DNA from: Helicoverpa zea
Lineage: Eukaryota > Arthropoda > Insecta > Lepidoptera > Noctuidae
Length of the DNA stretch: 64,000 bases
Direction: 5' to 3'
Assembly (NCBI RefSeq): GCF_022581195.2
Contig: NC_061462.1
Coordinates: forward strand, 1,860,001 to 1,924,000
Positions 1 through 10,560 of this stretch are shown one piece after another. Position numbers and translations under genes: made by a program. The notes under the pieces are model-generated. The model was not told where the DNA came from and made no database searches. It saw nothing but the letters and a program-made list of their open reading frames with translations. Numbering within the stretch: the stretch's first letter is position 1; every line of letters starts with the position of its first letter.

Positions 1-591
1 TGAACAACACCGCCGCCGCTGCTGTGTCAATACCTGCGGCCGAACCTCGCGTAGGAACATCTACCCCTAAACGCGCCTACGCGGCAGTAGCAGCCACCAA
101 CAAGCCTGCTGTGACGCAAACAAAGCGGGCCAAAGCAAAAGGGGTAAACAAACCCGTGGCACATCACAGCCACAGACTGGTCCTAAGAAGGACACGTGCG
201 ACAAGGATGGCTTCATAAAGGTAGAAAGGAGAAAAAAGAGGCCACCTTGTAGGAATCAGTGCGGTACCGCACAAACTGGACCCAACATCCTGCTGCATCC
301 TGCAGTTCCAACGACGCAGTTGTATACGTGTCCCGACTACATCACACCACAACGGTGGAGCAGATCGTGGAGTATGTTCGATCCAAGACCAACTGGACCT
401 TGAGGGTGGCGAAGTTGGAGTCGCGCCACAATACGAATTTCAATTCGTTCATGGTGCGAGTTCCAACTCATCACGTCGAGACATTCCTCAAGGAAGAGTT
501 TTGGCCGAAGGGTGTCGTCTATCGGAGGTTCCGAGGATGGCTACGCGACACCTTGCAGCGTAACACGACGCCGACACTTCGTGTGCATTAG
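1..591 (+). pseudogene. ORF1 remnant of a jockey-type non-LTR retroelement
   Basis: The left edge of the window lies inside an ORF1-like coding sequence. Three pieces in different frames form one protein: residues like 'RVGTSTPKRAYAAVA' (from about base 24), then 'DGFIKVERRKKRPP' (from about 205), then 'YVSRLHHTTTVEQIVEYVRS' through 'EEFWPKGVVYRRFRG' to a stop at 591. The frame changes near 190-210 and near 320 show it is broken. This protein type is the nucleic-acid-binding ORF1 of jockey/X-like LINEs, common in moths. No reverse transcriptase follows; the sequence goes straight into an AT-rich tail, so this is probably an ORF1-only derivative. A related fragment lies at 51,835-51,985 on the minus strand. 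Confidence 0.75.
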
Positions 592-712
592 TTTTAAGTA
601 GTTTATATAAAATATGTATTAGTATATGATTTAATGTTATAATATTTATGTATAGTGTTTTCTATGGGCCTTGATGCCTGATTTAAATAAATCAATAAAA
701 TAAATAAATACT
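592..712 (+). mobile_element. 3' tail of the ORF1-only retroelement
   Basis: An AT-rich stretch after the ORF1 stop ends in a degenerate 'AAATAAATCAATAAAATAAATAAAT' -type tail (written here only as its pattern of AAATA units). Its position directly after ORF1 and its A-rich end suggest the 3' UTR and tail of a retroposed copy. Confidence 0.5.
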
Positions 713-1745
713 CTCTTCTTTTTCAGAACCCACCCGCTCCGCTCACAAAGCGACCTTAGCCGTTTCCATCCGGGTTTAACCGGTTTAAAGACTGGACGTA
801 GCCGAGACAGATTGACACCGCAATTCCCGGTGTTTCGAGCGCAAGAACTAGAACATCGATAACCCACCCGTAGAAAACCAACTTACCTACACATCACTAA
901 TTTGTAAGGCGTTTGGTACAAGTCGATTTGAGAAAAAAAATGTTGCTACATTCTAAAATTTATCGGTGCGAAAGTGAGGTTGAGTGTTTGTTACAGTTTA
1001 ACGGTAAAATTACCTACTGAACAATTACATATGAAAATTCGTGTAGAGATATCTCGGTGTACTTATCTGGATGAGGGAATTTAAATAGTGCCCACTCAGG
1101 CAAGGAGCGCGTAAAACTGCAGGAAGCAGGTAACATAAAGTCTCTTTGAATTCTTTGATGCTGTGATTTGATATAGTTACTACTACGTCTTGCAACCATC
1201 GCCTTTTAAATCCGTATTCCATAAAATCGGGCAGCTATCTTGAACATCAGAATAAAAAAGTCAGTGGAGAATGAGAATCTAGCTTTATCTTTGAGTGACG
1301 TGCACGATTCTATCAAATGTAACAAACCAATAGTGAACGCTTCAACTATTCTCCTTTTGAAAACTATCGTCCAATCAGAATCCGAGAAAATTCACTGTGA
1401 TAACTCGAAATCGGATCGGCTGGTCGAATTCGGTGTTACAACACTAAAACAAATACTATGTACGCCTAGTAATAGCCTATTGGCAACATAAAAAAAAAAT
1501 GTTTAAGTATTTCACAAACTTTTTTACAAAAAACCTATGAAAATCCTGACTTCCGAGCTAAGTAAAAGACTTGTGTTACAGAAGTCAGTGCCCTCTTCCA
1601 GTAGGTACTGTTACTTCAAATTGTGAACAAGATGAAATTTTGTTCAAAATTTGAAGTTCAGTTTTTAATTTTATTTTTGTTTCTCGAACGGTAAGTGGAT
1701 GAATATTTATTATTTTATTATATAAGTAAGATGACCTAAAAGATT
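713..1745. other. Non-coding AT-rich spacer
   Basis: I see no gene or recognisable element. Short open frames here (for example 1,240-1,491 on the plus strand) have no recognisable domain and a composition like the surrounding DNA. Confidence 0.5.
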
Positions 1746-1749
1746 GCTG

Positions 1750-2430
1750 ACGTCTGGCCGTGGCCGTTCGACATCTGACCGGTACGCAAGCGTTTTTAAT
1801 AACACGTTTCCTCTTATACTCATTTACAGGACAGGGAGTTTGCTTGTGTTTTTTTGTTATGATTTGGTATATATAAATTGTCTAATTGTAAGCAGTTCGC
1901 AATTTTCATACAACAGTTTGGTGGGATATCTAAAGGGCTTAAAAGTCATCACTTTCAGTAATGACCTCTGAGCCCTTTCTAATTGCATCATGTGGATTTT
2001 CCAGGCACCACCCCAAACTCCTATACAATACCCAAGAATAGATTGAGCTAAGGCGTAATATATATTACGGAGAAGCGAGAAATCCGCGGCTTGTCTGAGT
2101 TTTTTGAAACCCCAGATTAGCTTCCTAGTACGACACGTAACGACACTTATATGAGGTTCCCAACTAAGCCTCTCATCTAGTATAACACCCAGGTATTTGA
2201 CTTGTGCAACTTTATTAATAGAAAGACAAGAACAACTTGTGCTATTAGGATAATTGCAGGAATGTGCTCTGATATTAATGTTATTAAGGTTGTTATTGGA
2301 AAATGGGAATTGAATGAATGAGGTTTTGGATACATTGATGGTAAGGAGATTAGTTTCCAGCCACTGGCCAAGCCGATGGAGGCCATTCTCGGCAATACGA
2401 GTTACCTCGTCCCAAGTGAACTAACATGTG
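1750..2430 (-). pseudogene. LINE reverse-transcriptase C-terminal fragment (jockey-like)
   Basis: Read on the minus strand, one mostly open frame gives 'WLETNLLTINVSKTSFI' , 'VKYLGVILDERLSWEPHI' and 'LLRNIYYALAQSILGYCI', then 'LERAQRSLLKV'. These are the post-catalytic motifs of non-LTR reverse transcriptases (KT/S-x-F, YLGV-hD, W..H, Y..l..sil.Y). The catalytic YADD region is absent, so the copy is truncated at its 5' side near 2,430. Stops appear at the far 3' end. There is no sign of host use. Confidence 0.75.
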
Positions 2431-2825
2431 AACTAAGTTAGTGTTTCTTGGAAACGAAATATTAAAGTTGAAATGATTTTGTGGCAGTTTTTGGACAAAA
2501 TACTAAGCTATTTAATAAAAAGTAATACCATTTACCTAATATTCGACAAAAGTCTTCAAAAATATAGAAAAACTATGAGTATACAAAAAATGCGGCTTCA
2601 TCAGCAGCACTAATCATATTTATCGTATTTTATAATGCCTGAAATCAGTACACCTGCCTACCCAACTGACAAATCCCGAAATTGAAAGACATTATCATTT
2701 TCCACTAAACACACATTATAATGAGATACCAATTAATTATGACGACAATTGACACTCAAAGCATGATTCAATATTCCATCATACTGATTCCCCGTATACA
2801 TTAATTTTATTTATTCTGAAATGAT

Positions 2826-3000
2826 CTTATTATAGGGAAATATTAAAACTAAGTATCAAAATATTCATCCGCATCGCTGTCAGCTGGGATCGTGCCCAAA
2901 AGGCTGGCTGCATTGCCACGCTGGATGGCAATGCATATCCTTTGACCGAAGTATAGGCCAGCCCTTTGGTCACGAGTGGACTCCACTAATCGCTTACTAA
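2826..3000 (-). mobile_element. 5'-truncated copy of the RLE-type retrotransposon
   Basis: About 170 bases here are nearly identical to 7,313-7,485, the extreme 3' end of the large element at 7,312-10,560, including its C-terminal codons (ending '...DADEYFDT') and its very short 3' UTR. Homology stops abruptly near 2,998-3,000, where an (AT)n run begins. This is the pattern of a 5'-truncated retrotransposition product. Both copies have the same orientation and lie about 4.3 kb apart. Confidence 0.85.
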
Positions 3001-6000
3001 ATATATATATATTTATTCATTTTCCCCGTATTAAATATACTGGGAAAATGAGTAAATAAACGCTGCGGCAATTTAGAACACATTTTCACTATATTCGGAC
3101 GCAAACTAATTACTCTTTTCACGTCTCTGAACTTTGCAAGCGAAATTAATTAGTTAGTCACTTTACTTGTGAACTTTGGGATACAGAACGTTGAAATTAT
3201 TGACGTTTGAACGTGTTGGTAATTGTGGCAAATGTATAATGTATGTACATTTTAATTAACTACAGATCACCTTCAGATATTCAAATGGTTTTTATAGTTG
3301 TTACGATAGTCGGTATATGAAGTCATGTAGTTAAATTGTAACAATAAATATTTTTTAAGATTTTTATCAGTATTTATGGGTATAAGATTTCATTAACAAT
3401 CTACAGAAAGTTAGAGCCAATACCACTGCTTGTGGTAAGCAGCAGTCCAGCAGTGGACGTTGTTTGGGCGGTAGTGGCTACAGCAAACCAATCAATAGAT
3501 GTGTCAAAACTGTAACTAAAATTAATGAACCCAAAAAAATAAACTCTGGTTACGATAAAAAACTGCAAACACAAAAAATATATACTGTAGCTAAATGGGC
3601 TATCCTTTACGAACATTGCGTTGCCATTTTACACCTCTTAATATGAAATTATCTCACCATTAAAATGAGCAGTAAACACTTAACCAAAGGAAGGTATGCA
3701 AAAGTGGATAAAAAGATATAACTACCACAAATAAACCTCAGTTTACGTAAAACTTAATAGTAGCAGTTAACTGTTCATGGGTTTATAGTTAAGTCACGGT
3801 AATCGGTGTAATCCTTATTATTTGTAAAGGCTAATCTTGTCTAATTGTAGGAGCTGAGCTGAGTTTGAGAGACGAGGTTGTTACGATATGAAAACGTTGT
3901 GAAAACGTTTTGTTATTTAAAAATGTAGTTCAAAAACATATCAACAACGAACCTTTGTTACTTTAAACATCCTGATGAAACTGTTGTGAAGAGCGGTTTC
4001 ATATGATAGTGTTACAGTGAAGGATCGGGGTTCGGGGAGTCGGGTTATCAAACGTACCGGAAAGTATCTCCCGATAGGAGTGTCAACAATGTTAAAATAT
4101 AAAAGAGGTATGCTACTACAGCGATCAGTAAGAATTAAATTGTTCTCTTTTTGATCACACTGATGAATCCGTTTTAGAACATGATATAAAAAATATTTAA
4201 CTAATTAAGAACCCCTATTATAATGTCGGTTAGAACTCCAACAATCGCATCAAAGAAAATCTCTGAAGAACATACGTTCCAAATAACATTAAGTCTGTAC
4301 CAAGTAAACATCATCATTGTCGCTGAAACATAATTGTTAGATAGGTAAGGTAACCTTCTTCCCGCACCTGGATAAACTCGCATTTATAATATTCGTAAGG
4401 ATACTACAGAAATTTGATCGTCACTCTGAATCAGTGCCTTTGTAACTTGTTTCGTAATAACGTTGATGACGACTCTGCTTGTCTTTTAGCATATTTTCCA
4501 GGTGCAATCAAGAGTGCTAGTTGGTAAGGTAATTGCACACAAAATTGTCCTGGTTTAGCGCATAAAAATATGAAGCTGACATTTTTATTAGCTACTCCAC
4601 TTAATTTTGAACGAGGTATTACCTTAGTCGGTTAACCTAAATGTCTGTATTAGAGCTAGTTTTTGTATCTAAGATTTGACTCCAAGTGAATATCGATGTA
4701 AATGGTAAAATCACTAAAATAATTTATTAAATTCAGACTACTGATTTAACTGCGATAGATGAAATTATTTCTATTAAATGGTAGATAAAGGTAAACACAA
4801 CATTCCTGAGAAAATCTATTTCCTCCAATTTTCCATGAATGCCATTGATTCTCATTATTTCAAACATTCATTATTATTATTATCAACACCCTCTAATTAA
4901 TTAATTAAACATATCATATAGGTATTCCCGAAATTGATAAAAATAGTAGGTAGTGGAAAAGGATATCTAATTTTGCGAAGACATGCTAGTTTCCGTCCCT
5001 GGTTTCATCTGCGTCCAGAAAGAACAACTTAATCCAGTTGTATAAAAAGTATCTTATTTTTTTATTCTAATACATAAGCCAATTATTAGCCAAGTTTCAT
5101 TAAAATCTTCTCAGTACTTTTAGCCTGAAAGAGTAACAAACAACCGCAAACGTTTGTAAGGATATATAGTGTGATAATTTTGTTGAAGCTTAAAAATCAC
5201 CCTAAGTTATAACTAAGTCTAATCTTAACCTAGCTAGTATTTATAAACTGTCAATATTCTCACCAAACTAGCTTCCTCCCTTAAGCTCTCTATCTAATTC
5301 CCCAGAGAAGCTGCTCAATCATTTGACTTCGAAGTCCAACCGGCAAAACCACGGGTGAAGTTTGCAATACAAGACTACTGCCGTTAACTGGCTATCCGAA
5401 ACGACAAATTTATTACCCGTGGCATCGGGAACTACTCGCACTGTAATGGTAAAACGATGTGTTTGTAAGTTGTATTCTATCGCTCTGGTAGTGGGAGAGG
5501 ATTGGTGTAAGGTATGAGAGTAATACGATTCTCAATTGTCATAGCCGTCTCATTTTTTCAGTCAACCATAAGGTTTGAAATCAACCTCGTGTCTGGGAAA
5601 ATGAGTATGCGGATTAGGTAGGAGTAGACAGGAAATCTCATAATTTGTGGCACTCAAATAGAACAGCGGCTGAGTTCTTATCTACTAGAGTTTTACTTTG
5701 AATGACTGCCGTTCCGACCTATTTCCCTGATTGTTTCTTGAACTTGTCTACAACTAATATAATATAACGTATGCAACTAAGTCAACCAGTTAAGTTTTTC
5801 TAATTCTCCTTTCGACTATAACTTGCAGGTGAACAAAGCTCATTGACTTTACAATCATATTTATGTTTAAACAACAAAGACTCGTCTTTGTTTATTCTAA
5901 CAAAATAATCACAAAATGTTTATGTTATAATAAGAGGAGCTTCATTGCTATCATATAAACTACTAGCTAGTCTTTGCGGTTTCACCCGCGTCTTGGGAGA

Positions 6001-7311
6001 ACTTCTTCACGTGTTGGGATAAATGATACCCTATGTCACCTGGAGATACCGTAGAATCAAAACAATGAAAGAATTATTTAAGTCAGTTCAGTAGTGTGGG
6101 ATTATTCTAAAGAGTTACCGCGGCCGTAGTACATAAAAGGCCTGGTTTTTAGTCAGTAAGAGTCTGACACTCCCTCACCGCTGCTAACCCACAGCGGAGG
6201 GGTCCTTTGATGATTTTTGACGTCGATAAAAAAATGCAGTAATTTTAAAGCAAAGATACAAACAAATAAAAAAAACTTTATTATTTCAGCACACATACAT
6301 TTGATGCGTCTTTACGTGATTAATTACCCATAAGCCAAGTATCATGTTCTAAATATAGATAAGACCACAAGTCAAAATACCAAACATTACCTCTGCCCGA
6401 GCCCTGTCTATTGACCTCTAGCTCAAAGGCACAAAGCAATCTTAATCCAACACCGAATTCCCAAGCAGTATTTCATATACCAACATATCGAAGTTTCGAG
6501 AACATGTAACTACCCACTTGAATGTAAATACGATATTCGATTCGTGAATAAACTAACAGGTTTGGTTAATCTCATGTCTATGTATTAATCTCGGTTTTAA
6601 TATACACCTGTAGATGGTAAGCTAGGATTAAGCTTATTCGAAATATTAGGGATACTGACTTAGATTTAATGAAGTTCATAAAGTATTTATATGTAAAAAT
6701 ATTGACGTAATTTTTAAAGCATAAAGGTAGCCTAACTCTTTACTTCTTCAATCAAATCTTCTTGCGTTATGTTATTTCGCAGGTTTCAATCTTTCTTCCT
6801 ACTAAAGTTATTTGTCAGCCAGTTCACTCAGACAGACTGAGCTTCTCCTTTTGCTTAATATCAGTAAGTATGTAACATATTGTAGCGTTGACTTGGTGTC
6901 AACAAACCTTTCAGACACAAATAGTTTGCAAAAACATTTGTTTTCCAACCATTTACATACGGGAAAGTGAAAACGCATTTCCACACAACAGATGTCAGAA
7001 AAAAACAAATGACAGACGTCCTTCCAAAGTTTAAAACGCTGTCTCATAACATTGGTTAAAATAATCCCTGTCCCAGCATTATAAAAAATGTTCAGTAATC
7101 ACACGTTTCCTGAAATATATGATTGTAATTTTCATGTAAATGTACATGCTAAAAGACCATTAAGCTACATTTTAATCGCGAAAACATTGAGAATGATTAC
7201 ACCACGTATGGTTACAATAGCATTTTTTGCTTGTAAGTTTTCCTGTGAAAAGCCTAAATACATACAAATAGCGGGTTATTCAATACCGAAGACTATTATA
7301 TAGTTTTTTAT
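3001..7311. other. Gene-poor region with degraded dispersed repeats
   Basis: No convincing coding exon. Recognisable pieces are a 'CAGCAGTGGACGT' repeat fragment near 3,440-3,475, decayed 'TTTCATCTGCGTCC' / 'TTTCACCCGCGTC' dispersed repeats at about 4,985-5,170 and 5,965-6,070, and a repeat around 6,090-6,235 containing 'AAAGAGTTACCGCGGCC' and 'CACCGCTGCTAACCCACAG'. The rest is AT-rich DNA without visible structure. Confidence 0.55.
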
Positions 7312-7332
7312 TATAATAGGGAAATATTAAAA

Positions 7333-8607
7333 CTAGGTATCAAAATATTCATCCGCATCGCTGTCAGCTGGGATCGTGCCCAAAAGGCTGGCTGCATTGC
7401 CACGCTGGATGGCAATGCATATCCTTTGACCGAAGTATAGGCCAGCCCTTTGGTCACGAGTGGACTCCACTAATCGCTTACTAATTTCTCGAAATAGTCT
7501 GTGGGCACTTGGGCCCCATGGTCCCAGGGTTTCAACCCCAAACGGCTCAAAAATGCAATTGCCGGTGAGGTTTACATATTTGTGCCGCTTGAGGTTTTCC
7601 GCGGCCGCAGCAGCTGCACCGACACAGCTCGCCGTACTGGGAAGGTGGGAAGGTGCAAGGGTGTTGACGCAGGTTGCGTCCCACACCAAAGACCTTCCCA
7701 TCTTCCAAGGCATTATAGACATCCCGTCTGGTCTCTTGCCATCGTCGCGTGCCAAGCCTCTGGGTTCTAAAATGGCTGGCACTCCGGCGGTGACAAGAGC
7801 ACGACGGATAATGTCATTTATGCTGGCGTGTCGTGCCATGCGACCAGCACTTTTGCTACAGGAAAGACCATGGTGCCCAAGGCGGTCCACAGATTCACCG
7901 CACTGGCAGCGATGCGGAGCCGCAGTGGGAGCGCCGAGGCGTAGGCATGTAGCGAGCCGGAATGTAGTGTCACCCAGCATGGTCCCAACGCTGGGTGACG
8001 GCAGTGCGTGAAGCCATAGCCCTGACTCCCACTCTCCCACAGCCAGTAGGCGGGCACGCTCAGCAGTATTGACAGATGTTTCAATTAGTTTATTTCTCGT
8101 CAATCTGCAGAGCGGTTCGTCCCACTGTCTCTGGGAAGCCGGGTTTTCAGGGAAGGCTGTGTTTGGGCAAGCCACTTTCCAGGCGTTCATGCCATCAGTC
8201 AGACACGGCACCTCAGAATCGACCAGTGAAGGGGCTAAAATTTTTCTGGTCAACTCCTTAGTGCCGCAGACCGAGGATAGGAACGCCGGTAGACTTAAAC
8301 TGGAAATTTTGCGGACACCGAGGCCACCGAATCTGATCGGAAGGGTGGCTTGAAGCCACGCTCGGTCGTCCAAGGCCAAATTAAAAACAGATGTAAGAGT
8401 AGTACGGATAATTTGGTCAATTCTGTCTAAAAGATGTGGCTGCTTCCATAAGGGAGAGGAGCGAAGGTTGTATATAAATTTTGGGCCAAAACAACAGTAT
8501 TTTACTAAGGTAAAAGCCGAATGAAGATTAATTTTAAAAAGTCTATCCGAAATGTCATTATAATTTGAAATTTTGTTATCTATGAATGTTGTGAAACTTT
8601 CTTCCAA
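7333..8607 (-). CDS. Retrotransposon polyprotein, C-terminal part: thumb, CCHC knuckle and endonuclease
   Basis: The frame overlaps the upstream one; true continuation starts near 8,615 with 'SPILEESFTTFIDNK'. It holds the thumb region, then a zinc knuckle 'CQCGESVDRLGHHGLSC' (C-x-C-x8-H-x4-C), then 'KRPDGMSIMPWK...LVWDATC', which fits the P-D-x(12-14)-D/E core of the restriction-like endonuclease that nicks the insertion target. The protein ends 'ADEYFDT' at 7,333. The only defect I see is the frameshift, which suggests a recent insertion. Several open frames on the opposite strand here are shadows of this coding sequence. Confidence 0.87.
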   Translation of the reverse strand: MEESFTTFIDNKISNYNDISDRLFKINLHSAFTLVKYCCFGPKFIYNLRSSPLWKQPHLLDRIDQIIRTTLTSVFNLALDDRAWLQATLPIRFGGLGVRKISSLSLPAFLSSVCGTKELTRKILAPSLVDSEVPCLTDGMNAWKVACPNTAFPENPASQRQWDEPLCRLTRNKLIETSVNTAERARLLAVGEWESGLWLHALPSPSVGTMLGDTTFRLATCLRLGAPTAAPHRCQCGESVDRLGHHGLSCSKSAGRMARHASINDIIRRALVTAGVPAILEPRGLARDDGKRPDGMSIMPWKMGRSLVWDATCVNTLAPSHLPSTASCVGAAAAAAENLKRHKYVNLTGNCIFEPFGVETLGPWGPSAHRLFREISKRLVESTRDQRAGLYFGQRICIAIQRGNAASLLGTIPADSDADEYFDT

Positions 8608-10213
8608 AATAGGTGAACCTATATAGGAGGTGCAATGATGTTTCGTCCAGAATTTTAATTTGAGGTGCTATGACATTAAATTTTGATATGATTGTCTGTC
8701 TGTCCGGGATGTCAGGAACAAAAATTTCACATTTTGATAAATTTAGATCCAGTCCAATCGAATGAAATTTTTCTTTTAGGAATATGAGGTCTTGGTAAAC
8801 AGTTTCACTATCTCCTCCTAGGGTCCCGTCATCCAAATACCAGGCGTTAAATTTTGAATTTAGTTTCTCTATTATGGGGTGAATAGCCAAGCTGAAAATG
8901 ACCGGCCCAAGGGGGTCACCCTGTTGGCATCCAACTGCAGATTCCAAAACATGGTCCTTGTATAGTAATTTAGAAGGGTGCCTGTAACATTGCCAAAGGT
9001 AACTATAAATTTCGGGTAATTCTTTTTTGGCCTCGGCCAACAAGGTGTCCCTGTTAACCGAATTAAAAGCGTTCTTTATGTCAACCTTAAGGATGACCTC
9101 ACCTATTTTTGAGTCTAAAAATGTGGAGAAAGCATGTATAGCAGCCTCACAGCCCCCTTTCGAACCAAATCCGAGTTGCAGGGGCTGAAATTTGTTAGCA
9201 AGCACGTCATGATAGTGCTTGCAACAAATTTTGGCTGCCATACGCCTGTATGTACACCCTACGGCAATGGGACGAATGCCGCCGTCCTTTTTACGGAGCG
9301 CACATAAGTTCGCTCCGTAAAGCACGTCCACGACGGCATTGTTCACACCGCCGGAGAGCATAAGATTAACTAGAGCCGTAAGTTCCCTCAGAAGCGACTC
9401 ACCAGCTTCCCCAGCGCCCGAGCCTACAAGATCCTTCAGATGTTGAGGGCTCAGGCCGTCGAGGCCGACGGCAGAGCCGGTCCTGAAAGAAGCCACGGCT
9501 CCAGCTACTTGTTGGGCTGTAACGGTGAGGTGGTCGGAATTTAGATCTGGAGGGTCGGGGAAAGTGAGGTCATCCGAGGGAGCCGGGTGTTTACTCTCCA
9601 GAGCGGCAAGTGTTTCTGGAGAGTACGGCGCCACCACATCGCTGCTGAAAAGGATCCTAGCAGCACCCCTTATGTCACCCTCGCTTAATTTATCCTCTAC
9701 ATGTTGACACAAGTCCTTGGAGGTGAATTTTGAATTTACTGAAGTGTCTGGGATGAAAATGGAGGTCGAAAGGCAATTTAGTTTAATTTGTTTGGTTAAT
9801 GATTTTTTATTTATCTGAGTTTTGTCAACATGTAGGATGCGGTAGGGAAGGGTGAGCAACTGTTCCCAGGCGCTTTCTGAATTTTCCAGGGTTGCGAGGC
9901 GGACGCATTGGGCCAGACTTGACGCAACAGTCCGCCTTGCACCCCTGGGCACTCTTTTGAGTATGGGGGTGTTACTTTTTAATTTTGAAAGTGAGTTCCA
10001 GAGGAGATGGTTTGTCGGAGGTGTAGTAACTTGAGGGGTCAAGGGGCACTGAGATACACTCTGCATCTTGTGGACTTTGCCTAAGTGTATCTTCAGGCCC
10101 CTTTCTCCTTTAAAAAATCTTGCCTGGGAACAGAAGGGGCATCTTACTGAGGTCTCAGCCGATGTGGAAGGTTGACACACGCTGCTTCCGGCGTCGCTAC
10201 TGCCATCGTTCAT
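8576..10213 (-). CDS. Retrotransposon polyprotein, N-terminal part: zinc finger and reverse transcriptase
   Basis: The 545-residue frame begins MNDGSSDAGSS and carries a C2H2 finger at about residues 24-49 (CPFC...H....H), expected to bind target DNA or RNA. The reverse transcriptase follows: 'RPIAVGCTYRRMAAK', 'LGFGSKGGCEAAIHA', motif A 'LKVDIKNAFNSVNRD', motif B 'QQGDPLGPVIFSLAI' and catalytic motif C 'AWYLDDG'. All key aspartates are present. The frame runs into stray residues after 'LDETSLHLL' (near 8,618) and ends at 8,576, while the neighbouring frame continues the protein, so one base has been gained or lost. The role is target-primed reverse transcription of the element's own RNA. Confidence 0.88.
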   Translation of the reverse strand: MNDGSSDAGSSVCQPSTSAETSVRCPFCSQARFFKGERGLKIHLGKVHKMQSVSQCPLTPQVTTPPTNHLLWNSLSKLKSNTPILKRVPRGARRTVASSLAQCVRLATLENSESAWEQLLTLPYRILHVDKTQINKKSLTKQIKLNCLSTSIFIPDTSVNSKFTSKDLCQHVEDKLSEGDIRGAARILFSSDVVAPYSPETLAALESKHPAPSDDLTFPDPPDLNSDHLTVTAQQVAGAVASFRTGSAVGLDGLSPQHLKDLVGSGAGEAGESLLRELTALVNLMLSGGVNNAVVDVLYGANLCALRKKDGGIRPIAVGCTYRRMAAKICCKHYHDVLANKFQPLQLGFGSKGGCEAAIHAFSTFLDSKIGEVILKVDIKNAFNSVNRDTLLAEAKKELPEIYSYLWQCYRHPSKLLYKDHVLESAVGCQQGDPLGPVIFSLAIHPIIEKLNSKFNAWYLDDGTLGGDSETVYQDLIFLKEKFHSIGLDLNLSKCEIFVPDIPDRQTIISKFNVIAPQIKILDETSLHLLYRFTYFGRKFHNIHR

Positions 10214-10560
10214 TGAAACAGTAAAAATTTAAAAGCTTTAATCAAAATAATACACTATGGTCTTCACAAATGTCTTCAAAAAATTATACACTGTAGTCTT
10301 CACAGATTGTCAATATGATCGGCCAGAGGGCTACCGCCCCCCGGCGTCTACACGGTCCGATGTTGCCTGATGCTTCTGGAAGCTGGGGCGAATGGAGGTT
10401 GTGTTTCTGTTGTTCTTCTTGGATTTGTATTCTGGTTATTGACATATAACTTTTAGAATAATTTTTGGATAACTTTTGGAATAATTTTAAAATACACCAA
10501 CGGTTTGACAAATTCAGATATGAATCACAGTTTTAATGTGTTTTTATTTCCAAAATCCAA
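10214..10560 (-). promoter_or_regulatory. Probable 5' UTR of the RLE retrotransposon
   Basis: Non-coding sequence upstream of the start at 10,213. It contains a short direct near-repeat, 'TACACTATGGTCTTCACA' (10,251) and 'TACACTGTAGTCTTCACA' (10,287), and a GC-rich patch at 10,318-10,400. The 5' end of the element cannot be fixed, because no longer sister copy is present. Confidence 0.35.

Larger units (their letters stand above)
7312..10560 (-). mobile_element. Nearly full-length non-LTR retrotransposon with restriction-like endonuclease
   Basis: The element reads on the minus strand. A start near 10,213 opens a polyprotein with an N-terminal zinc finger, a reverse transcriptase and a C-terminal CCHC plus PD-(D/E)xK endonuclease, the layout of the R2/R4/NeSL-like group. 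One frameshift near 8,610-8,620 splits it into two frames. The 3' UTR is only about 20-25 bases, ending 'TTTAATATTTCCCTAT' and then an AT-rich junction; the sister copy at 2,826 supports this 3' end. The 5' UTR probably covers about 10,214-10,560, but its true limit is not visible. I cannot assign the clade within the endonuclease-bearing group. Confidence 0.85.

Noticed and set aside
1240..1491. 83-codon plus-strand open frame
   Set aside because: No recognised motif, no support from neighbours, composition as in the surrounding non-coding DNA.
7460..8011. 183-codon plus-strand open frame
   Set aside because: Antisense shadow of the endonuclease region of the RLE retrotransposon.
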